From Candidatus Omnitrophota bacterium (GTDB lineage: Bacteria > Omnitrophota > Gorgyraeia > Gygaellales > Profunditerraquicolaceae), in the NCBI GenBank assembly GCA_023247875.1, contig JAHFFQ010000026.1, forward strand, positions 1 to 12,404: a stretch of DNA of 12,404 nt, in the 5' to 3' direction. The position numbers and the translations under genes were made by a program. This document shows positions 1 to 7,600 of this stretch, piece by piece (position 1 is the first letter of the stretch; each line of letters starts with the position of its first letter). Below the pieces are notes generated by a model. That model saw only the letters and a program-made list of their open reading frames with translations, made no database searches and was not told the origin of the DNA.

Positions 1-1940
1 ATCTTTTAGTCAATGGCTCAAGCGGTATTGCCGTGGGCATGGCCACTAATATCCCGCCGCACAATTTAAATGAAGTTTGCGATGCGATAATTTATCTTCT
101 TGACCATCCCGAGGCAGAGATAAAAGACCTGATGCGTTATGTTACAGGCCCGGATTTTCCTACCGGGGGTCTTATCTGCGGAAAAGCCGGGATCAAAGAC
201 GCCTATACCACGGGAAGAGGCAAGCTCCTGGTGCGCGCCAGGGCGACCGTGGAGCACCAGAAGAACGGCAAGGACCTGATTGTTTTTACCGAGATCCCTT
301 ATCAGGTGCAGAAGTCCGGGATCATTGAGGCCATTGCCGCTTTAGTCGATGATAAAAAAATCGAAGGCATATCCGATGTCCGCGATGAATCCGACAAAGA
401 CGGTATGCGCATTGTGGTCGAGCTCAAGCGGGATATTGAGTCGCAGATTGTTTTAAACCAGCTTTTTAAGCATACCCAGTTGGAAAATACCTTTGGCATT
501 ATTATGCTGGCTTTGGTGGATAACCGGCCTAAGGTATTAAATTTACGCCAGGTATTAGATTGTTATGTTGAGCATCGCAAGATTGTTATCCGTCGACGCA
601 CCCAGTTTGAGCTGGATAAGGCTTTGAGGCGCGCCCATATTTTAGAAGGCTTAAAGATCGCGCTTAAATTTATTGACCGGATCATCAAAGTCATCAAGAC
701 CTCCAAGAGTGTTGAGGCGGCCAAGATAAACTTAATGAAGGAGTTTGAGCTTTCCGAGCTTCAGTCGCAGGCCATCCTTGAAATGCAGCTGCAGCGCCTC
801 ACTGCTTTGGAGAGGGATAAAATTGACGCGGAGTATGCTGAGCTCTTAAAGAAGATCGAGCTGTGCCGGGCGATTTTAGCTTCGGAGAAGAAGATAGAAG
901 GGATTATTAAGGAGGAGTTGGAGAACCTGAAGAAAAAATACGGCGATTCCCGGCGCACGGATATTGTCAAAGAGGCAGAGGAACTAGAGGTTGAGGATTT
1001 TATTGCCGAAGAGGATGTAGTGGTGACAATCAGCCATGGCGGATATATCAAGCGCCTGCCGGTAAGCGCCTACCGTAAGCAAAAACGCGGTGGTACAGGG
1101 GCAACTGGAGCGGAGTTAAAAGAGGAGGATTTTAGCGAACATCTTTTTGTGGCTTCTACCAAGGACTACCTTTTGATTTTTACAGATAAAGGGCAGGTGC
1201 ATTGGTTAAAAGTTTATGAAATACCTCAAGCCAGCCGTATTTCCAAAGGCAAGGCAATCGTTAACCTGGTGCAGATGGAGCAGGCGGCTAAGGTCAGCTC
1301 AACTATTCCGGTCAAGGAGTTTTCCCCGGACAAATATCTGGTAATGGTAACCAAGCTTGGACAGGTCAAGAAGACAAAATTGGAGGCTTACAGTAACCCG
1401 CGCAAGGGCGGGATCATCGGGATTACATTAGATAAGGATGACGCGTTGATCGGCGTGGAGATGACCGATGGGAAGCAGGAGCTGCTTATCGGGACCAGGC
1501 AGGGTAAGGCCATAAGATTTTCCGAGGAAAATGTGCGCGATATGGGCAGGGGAGCGCATGGGGTGCGGGCGATATCCCTGGCCAAAAAAGATGAAGTTAT
1601 TGATATGGTTGTCCCGCAGAAGGATTCTACGATACTTACGGTTACGGCATTGGGCTTTGCAAAACGCACCACCATTGATGAGTATCGCCTGACCAGCCGC
1701 GGCGGTAAAGGGGTGATCAATATCAAGGTTACGGATAAGAACGGCGAAGCGGTAAATTTAAAGACCGTCAATGATAATGACGAACTTATGGTCATCACTC
1801 AAAACGGCATATTCTTGCGTTGTGCCATAAAGGATATCCGGGAAACCGGCCGTTCAGCGCAAGGCGTACGGTTGATCAAGCTGCAGGATAAGGACCGGGT
1901 TTCCTGTGTTGCCCCGGTAATTGCCGAGGAGGAAGAGTAG
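1..1940 (+). CDS. gyrA: DNA gyrase subunit A, 5'-truncated by the window edge
   Basis: This is the A subunit of DNA gyrase, which breaks and rejoins DNA while the enzyme (A2B2, cytoplasmic) introduces negative supercoils using ATP bound by GyrB. The reading frame is open from base 3 with the hallmark [20 protein letters not shown], so the true start and the catalytic tyrosine lie upstream. About 646 residues are visible, and by comparison with usual GyrA lengths some 160-170 are missing. The segment [11 protein letters not shown] and the following helical, coiled-coil region belong to the breakage-reunion domain. The C-terminal beta-pinwheel follows from about base 1000 and carries a GyrA box QKRGGTG at 1080-1100. 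The canonical box is Q-R/K-R-G-G-R/K-G, so threonine replaces the usual basic sixth residue. The box and the repeated blade motifs favour GyrA over ParC. The protein ends in an acidic EEEE tail, and a tRNA starts 5 nt after the stop. Confidence 0.96.
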   Translation, partial: LLVNGSSGIAVGMATNIPPHNLNEVCDAIIYLLDHPEAEIKDLMRYVTGPDFPTGGLICGKAGIKDAYTTGRGKLLVRARATVEHQKNGKDLIVFTEIPYQVQKSGIIEAIAALVDDKKIEGISDVRDESDKDGMRIVVELKRDIESQIVLNQLFKHTQLENTFGIIMLALVDNRPKVLNLRQVLDCYVEHRKIVIRRRTQFELDKALRRAHILEGLKIALKFIDRIIKVIKTSKSVEAAKINLMKEFELSELQSQAILEMQLQRLTALERDKIDAEYAELLKKIELCRAILASEKKIEGIIKEELENLKKKYGDSRRTDIVKEAEELEVEDFIAEEDVVVTISHGGYIKRLPVSAYRKQKRGGTGATGAELKEEDFSEHLFVASTKDYLLIFTDKGQVHWLKVYEIPQASRISKGKAIVNLVQMEQAAKVSSTIPVKEFSPDKYLVMVTKLGQVKKTKLEAYSNPRKGGIIGITLDKDDALIGVEMTDGKQELLIGTRQGKAIRFSEENVRDMGRGAHGVRAISLAKKDEVIDMVVPQKDSTILTVTALGFAKRTTIDEYRLTSRGGKGVINIKVTDKNGEAVNLKTVNDNDELMVITQNGIFLRCAIKDIRETGRSAQGVRLIKLQDKDRVSCVAPVIAEEEE

Positions 1941-1945
1941 ATTCC

Positions 1946-2020
1946 GACCCTGTCGTCTAGCCTGGTCTAGGACAAGAGCTTTTCAAGCTCTCGACACGGG
2001 TTCAAATCCCGTCAGGGTCA
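1946..2020 (+). tRNA. tRNA-Glu (anticodon UUC)
   Basis: The 75 nt fold into a complete cloverleaf. The acceptor stem pairs GACCCTG (1946-1952) with CAGGGTC (2013-2019), followed by discriminator A2020. The D arm GTCT/GGAC encloses an 11-nt loop containing the conserved AG and GG. The anticodon stem AGAGC/GCTCT encloses TTTTCAA, placing the anticodon TTC at 1982-1984, which reads GAA and GAG. The variable loop is 4 nt, and the T arm ACGGG/CCCGT has the loop TTCAAAT. No CCA is encoded, so a CCA-adding enzyme is required. The gene sits 5 nt after gyrA and 18 nt before glmS on the same strand, so co-transcription and release by RNase P and a 3' nuclease are likely. Confidence 0.95.
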
Positions 2021-2026
2021 CTAATT

Positions 2027-2041
2027 GAAGGTGTTATTGTG
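2027..2041 (+). promoter_or_regulatory. Ribosome binding site and GTG start of glmS
   Basis: GAAGGTG at 2027-2033 is a Shine-Dalgarno-like sequence 5 nt before the GTG at 2039. The start is fixed by protein chemistry: the next codon is TGC, and the catalytic cysteine of class II glutamine amidotransferases must become residue 1 after methionine removal. The whole untranslated space after the tRNA is 18 nt, which leaves no room for a glmS ribozyme. Confidence 0.8.
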
Positions 2042-3874
2042 TGCGGAATAGTCGGATACATAGGTGAGAGGCCAGCGCAAGATATACTCTTGGCTGGCCT
2101 TAAACGTCTGGAGTACCGCGGTTATGATTCCAGCGGTATAGCCGTTATTCTTCCCGGCAAAAACACCCCTTCTGTCAGAAAGTCTCCCGGTAAGATCAAG
2201 GCCCTGGATAAGTTGCTTAAATCAAAACCCCTTGCAGGTTCGGTAGGTATTGCGCATACCCGTTGGGCCACCCACGGTGCGCCTACTCAAAATAATGCCC
2301 ATCCGCATATTGACTGTGAAAATGAAATAGCGCTCGTGCATAACGGAATAATTGAAAACTACGAGCCCCTTAAAGCCCAGTTGCTTAAAGAGGGGCATGT
2401 CTTCCGCAGTCAGACCGATACCGAAGTTATCGTGCATCTGATCGAGAAGTTTTATAAAAATATCCCGTTAGAAGAGGCGGTGCGCAAGGCCCTGAAATTA
2501 GTCACCGGTTCTTTTGCCATTGCGGTTATCGCCAAGCAGGAGCCGGATAAACTTGTGGGTGCGCGTTCAGGCAGTCCTTTGATCATCGGTATCGGCCAAA
2601 GGGAGAACTTGCTTGCCTCGGATGCCCCGGCGATCCTTGAACACACCAAAGATATAATTTTTCTGGATGAGAATGAAGTGGCGGTCTTAAGCAAAAACAG
2701 CTGCAAAATAATAGATCTTAACGGCAGGCTAGTGACCAGGGAGACAAGGCGGATCAACTGGGATATTGAGCAGGCGCAGAAACAGGGGTATAAGCATTTT
2801 ATGCTCAAGGAAATCAATGAGCAGCCCAAGATCATTGAAAACCTGCTTGACCTGAGAATACAGAAAGATAACGGCATTCTTTTCCAGGAGCAGGATATCC
2901 CGCTTGAGAAGTTGAAGAGCATAAAGAGTATTTTTATCGTTGCCTGCGGCACAGCTTATCACGCGGGACTGGTAGGCAAATATGCCTTAGAGTCCCTCTG
3001 TAAGATACCCACATATATAGATGTTTCAAGCGAATTCCGTTACCGGGACCTGCTTATTGATAAGGATACCCTGGTATTGGCGATCAGCCAGTCCGGAGAG
3101 ACCGCGGACACCTTGGCAGGGGTCAGGGAGGCTAAAAAGCTGGGCGCTTCGGTAATTTCTATATGCAATGTCCTGGGTTCAACCTTAACCCGCGAATCAA
3201 ACGGGGTAATGTATACCCACGCCGGACCGGAGATCGGGGTTGCATCCACCAAGGCCTATACCGCGCAGCTGGCCGCAATTTATTTATTTGCTTTTTATCT
3301 GGCAGAGGTGCGCGATATAATCCCCCAAAATAAAATAAATAAATTACTTGAAGAATTAAGAGCTATACCCAAGAAGCAGGGGGCGGTCCTTAAAGAGCAG
3401 GATGCTATTGCCAGGCTTTCCCGCAGGCATTCGCATTTTGGCTCGTTTTTGTATTTAGGCAGGAATATAAATTATCCGTCGGCTTTGGAGGGGGCGCTTA
3501 AATTAAAAGAAATTTCATATATCCCAGCGGAAGGTTACGCGGCCGGAGAGATGAAGCATGGGCCAATTGCCTTAATTGATGAATACCGCGCCGTGGTTTG
3601 TATTGCCCCGGCGTCAAAGGTTTATGAGAAGATGATTTCTAACATCCAGGAGATCCGCTCCCGGTGCGGCAAGATCATTGCCATTGCCACCGAAGGAGAC
3701 GCTAATATCAAGGAACTGACCGCAGAAGTAATTTATATCCCTAAATGCGAGGAGCTGTTTTCCCCTCTCCTGGTAGTATTGCCGCTGCAGTTATTGGCAT
3801 ACCACATTGCGGTAAAACGCGGATGCGACGTGGATCAACCGCGCAACCTCGCTAAATCAGTAACCGTGGAATAA
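2039..3874 (+). CDS. glmS: Glutamine--fructose-6-phosphate aminotransferase (isomerizing)
   Basis: This enzyme makes glucosamine-6-phosphate from fructose-6-phosphate and glutamine, the first committed step to UDP-GlcNAc for peptidoglycan and, where present, lipopolysaccharide. At 611 residues it has the usual family length. The N-terminal glutaminase domain opens with Met-Cys-Gly-Ile-Val-Gly, giving the nucleophilic cysteine at residue 2, and contains RLEYRGYDSSGIAV, HTRWATHG and HNGIIENY. Two SIS sugar-isomerase domains follow. CGTAYHAG (from about residue 303) and SQSGETADTL (from about residue 350) are sugar-phosphate binding segments, and ASTKAYTAQL is also conserved. The C-terminus DQPRNLAKSVTVE is the classic GlmS ending that reaches the active site. 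It starts with GTG, follows tRNA-Glu closely, and its TAA overlaps the ATG of rsmI by one base (TAATG), suggesting translational coupling. Confidence 0.98.
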   Translation: MCGIVGYIGERPAQDILLAGLKRLEYRGYDSSGIAVILPGKNTPSVRKSPGKIKALDKLLKSKPLAGSVGIAHTRWATHGAPTQNNAHPHIDCENEIALVHNGIIENYEPLKAQLLKEGHVFRSQTDTEVIVHLIEKFYKNIPLEEAVRKALKLVTGSFAIAVIAKQEPDKLVGARSGSPLIIGIGQRENLLASDAPAILEHTKDIIFLDENEVAVLSKNSCKIIDLNGRLVTRETRRINWDIEQAQKQGYKHFMLKEINEQPKIIENLLDLRIQKDNGILFQEQDIPLEKLKSIKSIFIVACGTAYHAGLVGKYALESLCKIPTYIDVSSEFRYRDLLIDKDTLVLAISQSGETADTLAGVREAKKLGASVISICNVLGSTLTRESNGVMYTHAGPEIGVASTKAYTAQLAAIYLFAFYLAEVRDIIPQNKINKLLEELRAIPKKQGAVLKEQDAIARLSRRHSHFGSFLYLGRNINYPSALEGALKLKEISYIPAEGYAAGEMKHGPIALIDEYRAVVCIAPASKVYEKMISNIQEIRSRCGKIIAIATEGDANIKELTAEVIYIPKCEELFSPLLVVLPLQLLAYHIAVKRGCDVDQPRNLAKSVTVE

Positions 3875-4527
3875 TGTTCTACATTGTGGCCACACCGGTA
3901 GGTAATTTAAAAGACATAACTTTACGGGCAATCGAGGTTTTAAAAAACGTGGATTTAATTGCCTGCGAAGATACCCGCCACACTAAGATCCTGCTCCAGC
4001 ATTACGGTATCAAAACTCCCACCACAAGTTTTTATCAGCATAACAGATTCAGCAAAGGCGGGTATATTATCGGCCTGCTGCAGGAAGGTAAAAATGTTGC
4101 GCTTGTGTCTGATGCCGGAACGCCCGGAATACTTGATCCCGGCTATAGCCTGATTAATCTGGCGATAAAGAATAAACTGGAGATGACTTTTATCCCCGGA
4201 GCCGCGGCTTTTATAAATGCGCTGGTACTCTCCGGAAAGCCAGCGCATGAATTTTTCTTTGCCGGGTTTCTTGCGAATCGCTCCCAGGCGCGCAAAAATC
4301 AACTGGAAAAATTAAAACAACTCAATTGCACCCTAGTTTTTTATGAATCCTGCCACAGGATTTTGACCAGCTTGGAAGATATCCAAACTGTCTTTGGCGA
4401 TAAAGAGGTGGTAGTAGCCAGAGAGCTTACCAAAAAGTTTGAAGAGGTCAAGCGTGCTAGCGCAAAAGCCATTCTTGAATCCCTCAAGCATCAAAAACCC
4501 CGCGGCGAATTCGTAGTGATCATCTAA
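3874..4527 (+). CDS. rsmI: 16S rRNA (cytidine(1402)-2'-O)-methyltransferase, short form
   Basis: RsmI uses S-adenosylmethionine to 2'-O-methylate C1402 in the decoding centre of 16S rRNA. The fold is the tetrapyrrole-methylase type. The N-terminus MFYIVATPVGNLKDITLRA, then LIACEDTRHT, the SAM-binding VSDAGTPGILDPG (from about residue 78), the loop IPGAAAFINAL, FYESCHRI and VVARELTKKFEE all match the family in order. The protein has 217 residues and stops right after GEFVVII. Proteobacterial relatives of about 280-290 residues continue with a further C-terminal domain, which is absent here. There is no sign of frameshift, and the downstream bases do not continue the homology, so this looks like a natural short form. 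Its ATG shares an A with the glmS stop, so the two are probably translated together. Confidence 0.93.
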   Translation: MFYIVATPVGNLKDITLRAIEVLKNVDLIACEDTRHTKILLQHYGIKTPTTSFYQHNRFSKGGYIIGLLQEGKNVALVSDAGTPGILDPGYSLINLAIKNKLEMTFIPGAAAFINALVLSGKPAHEFFFAGFLANRSQARKNQLEKLKQLNCTLVFYESCHRILTSLEDIQTVFGDKEVVVARELTKKFEEVKRASAKAILESLKHQKPRGEFVVII

Positions 4528-4544
4528 GAAACCGCTTTCTTTTT
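4526..4544 (+). terminator. Possible weak intrinsic terminator after rsmI
   Basis: AAGAAA (4526-4531) pairs with TTTCTT (4536-4541) around a CCGC loop, and T residues continue to 4544. The stem is A/T rich with a single G-C pair, so it would be weak. Its place directly after the rsmI stop and before a promoter makes it plausible, but it could be chance. Confidence 0.3.
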
Positions 4545-4559
4545 ACCCCCCCAATACCC

Positions 4560-4587
4560 TTGTCAGCGCTTACCTATAATATATACT
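4560..4587 (+). promoter_or_regulatory. Predicted sigma-70-type promoter for the 1454-codon gene
   Basis: TTGTCA (4560-4565) and TATACT (4582-4587) are separated by 16 nt and match the -35 and -10 consensus well. Transcription would start near 4594, about 40 nt before the ATG at 4635. A perfect TATAAT at 4575-4580 lies nearby but is only 9 nt from the -35, so it would have to act without it. There is no obvious Shine-Dalgarno sequence in the short leader. Confidence 0.55.
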
Positions 4588-4634
4588 TTTTATAACACGG
4601 CTGATAGACCGCATCTTAAAATCAAGCTCAAAAC

Positions 4635-7600
4635 ATGGGACGCAAATTCAGGAAAACTATATCCTTATTTTTATCTTTCTGCCTTCTCTTTACTCAGACA
4701 GGCCTCGCCCAGGTTGCCGGGGAGCTGGATCTTTCTAATCATTTTGCCAGGCTAGGCAGCGCCTTCCTCCAGCCGGACACCTTCCGTCCCCTGCATCTAA
4801 GGTATCTCTCATATGACCGCCTAGCCAACAGCTTTAACCTGCTCCTGGATAAAGGAGACTCCCTCAAGGCTGTCCCAAAGGGGACGCTCCCCCAGGGGAC
4901 ACCCTCTCAAGACAAACTTAAACAAGAGACAAGAGAACTCCTCAACTACTTCTTCATCGGCATCTCCCTGCCTAACTCCAGCTTCTGGGTAAACTTAAGG
5001 CCTGATTCACCGGATAACATCATAGACCCCGAGCTTGCCCAGACAGACATCGGCAAGGTCTTCCTGGAGGCAGACCTTAACCTGAAGAAGGATACAGCTC
5101 AAGCTACCTCACCCTCTACTCCTGAAGGCAAGGAATACTGGGATAAGCTATACAAGAAGGCAGGAGAGCTCTATGGCTCTGACAACATCACCATCCCCAC
5201 CCTCACCCGGCCCTGGATAGTCCCGGATGAGATCATTATCAGGGAATCCTCTGACAATGCCTACATCTACAAGGCTACCCTCAAGGTCTGCTTAGAGCAG
5301 GACTACCTCAAAACCACCTCCAATGCCATTACCTCTACCACAGACTACACCTTAAAGGATGAACGCTCCAAAGCCTTAAATGCATACTCTACCCAGCTGA
5401 TCAAGGAACTCATCATCCCCAAGCTCACTAAAGAGGTCAACTCCTCTAAGCGCTATGCCTCCCTACGGCAGGTCTACTACTCCCTAATATTAGCCCAGTG
5501 GTTTAAGACCAAGTTCTACGGTCAATCCGGCACCTACAGCTACCTCATAGATCGACATAACCTCCAGGGATTAACCTCCCAAACCCCCTGGGACAAGGAC
5601 ACCTACTTCCAGGCCTACAAGCAATCCTTTGCTCAAGGCGAGTACAACATCAAAGAGCCCGTATATACCCCTTCCGGACAGACTATCAGGAGCTACATGA
5701 GCGGGGGGATAGCGTTTGGTACGGAAATAGGTGGAGCGATTAGTGCCGGTAGCGTGATTACCCAAAGAAGCTCTGTAGCATCTAGAGACATCCCTTATTT
5801 AAAATATTCGCAAGCCAACGGAGGTACGCTAGACAGTCCTTTTGAGGTTAAAATAGAAGAAGATAATGCGCCTACGGTTGGCCAGATAGCTAAAGCTAGT
5901 TCGTCGATTGGTTTGCCGGAGGAGAAGATAGAATTAAGAATTTATCAAAATAGCGATGAAGCAAAAGCAGTTCTCAGGATTTTTGGTTCCTCTAATGCGG
6001 TGTTCGAAGTGGTAAAAAATCTTTATAATATTAATATAGTATCCAGTGACGTAGTGAAGGTAATTGTTGAAAACCTTCCCGCTAAGGCGAGGCAAAAAGC
6101 AATACTAAAAGTGAGCGTGTTGTTAAGGCAAGAGGTAAACAAAATCAGAGAATTGAGCTTTGTTATTTATGCCCCAAACTATGGGAGAACAAGCCTTGAT
6201 GAAGAAAGGAATTTGCCTTTATTATCAGCCATTAGCGATCAAGTTATTAAATTCGCGGGATTATATAAAACTAATGTTCAGGGATGGTCAGGCGAGAAGA
6301 CAATTACTTTAGTTGCCGCAGAATTTGTTGATGGGGATAATTTATATGATATCTGGCAGAAAGGTAACTTGGATTTACAGGCATCGATTTTATTGCAAAG
6401 AAAGGCAGTTGCGGCTTTCTTCGATATATGGGCAAAAAGTCATGGCAGGATGTTTATTGCTGACGTTAGCTTAGGCCAAGTTGTGCGGCGTTTAAGCGAT
6501 GGAGCAGTGAAAATCGTAGACACCGGTTTTCTGCGCAAGGTAGAAGCGCCGAATAAGTTAAGTCCCGCCAAGATTATGGGGTATTTTGAGGGAGTTTTTG
6601 TACCCCCTATTCCAGGAATGGAGCAAAGCCGTTGGGTATGGTCAGATATGAAGGATAAGACCGAGTTTTTTCAGGGCATTGTTGACGCCTTGGGATTGGT
6701 AGAGGGGATAGATTTTTTAAGAGAGGCCAAGAAAGGTCTTAATAGTTTAATAGCTGAACATAAAGCAATAACCGCAATGAGTGAGGCCATAGATGATTAC
6801 TTAGAAAGCGGGATTAAGAAACATAATCTTTTTGTAGCTGGTGAATTTTGGGGAAATCCGCTTAAGGCAAAAGAAGAAAAGCAGCTTTTAGCCACTCCAG
6901 AACGATTTAATCCCCCACATCTTAAAGCGCTATATGACAATAAAGATAGTGTTTTTAAAGATCGTGATTCTCTTAATGCGGAAATTTCGTTTAATCCGGG
7001 TATCTTTAATGACATCGCTGCTTCTCTGGAACCACTAAAAAATAAATTCAATGAACCGCCGGATGGAAGCGAAATAAAAGGTTCTTCTCCTGTTTCAGAA
7101 ACGCAGACCACCGCCGGCTCGCCGATACTAGATGAAGAAATAACCCGCAGTAATAATGGGAAGATTTTTTCTGATGATTTTAGAAATGTGCTATTTAAGG
7201 AATCTATGGGGGGAAACGCAGGGCGCAATCGCGCGGCAGTAAACGGCTTGGCCGATAAATCCGGAAGGATAATCATATTTGGTAATTTACAAAACTTCCC
7301 TCAAGAAATCCAGAAAAAATATCATGAGAGCGAGTATTACCAGTTTACCATTCTTGTGACTTTTGGCAGGGGATTTGGAAGGGGAATAACAGAATACGCT
7401 TTATTTATTGAAGATCAACCTTTGCTTGGCGAGCCAATGCCTGAAACCGCAAGAGCCGCATTGCAAGAGAGCGTCGATACGGCTAACCAAAAGATAAGCA
7501 GCAGTGTTTCTCCTAAGGACTCAAGCGCCAGCGCCGCCGGCTCGCCGGCTGCGAAGGAGCCCATTTTTAATTCGCCGTCCACGCAGATACCGAACCGGGA

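Noticed and set aside
1388..1798. Open frame of 136 codons on the minus strand within gyrA
   Set aside because: It lies opposite conserved GyrA beta-pinwheel sequence, has serine-rich low-complexity content and no ribosome site, so it is a shadow of the coding strand.
1..1940. Topoisomerase IV subunit ParC as alternative for the first gene
   Set aside because: The GyrA box QKRGGTG and the full set of C-terminal pinwheel repeats favour GyrA.
2021..2038. glmS ribozyme upstream of glmS
   Set aside because: Only 18 nt separate the tRNA from the start codon, far too little for that RNA.
4575..4580. Perfect TATAAT as the -10 of the large-gene promoter
   Set aside because: It is only 9 nt from TTGTCA, too close for a standard promoter. 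TATACT at 4582-4587 gives a 16-nt spacer and fits better.
4871..4901. CRISPR array or transposon end
   Set aside because: There is no regular series of repeats with spacers, no transposase and no target duplication. Only an isolated palindrome is present.
6797..7276. Open frame of 159 codons on the minus strand within the large gene
   Set aside because: It is antisense to a continuous frame, has no recognisable motif and no promoter, so it is most likely a shadow.
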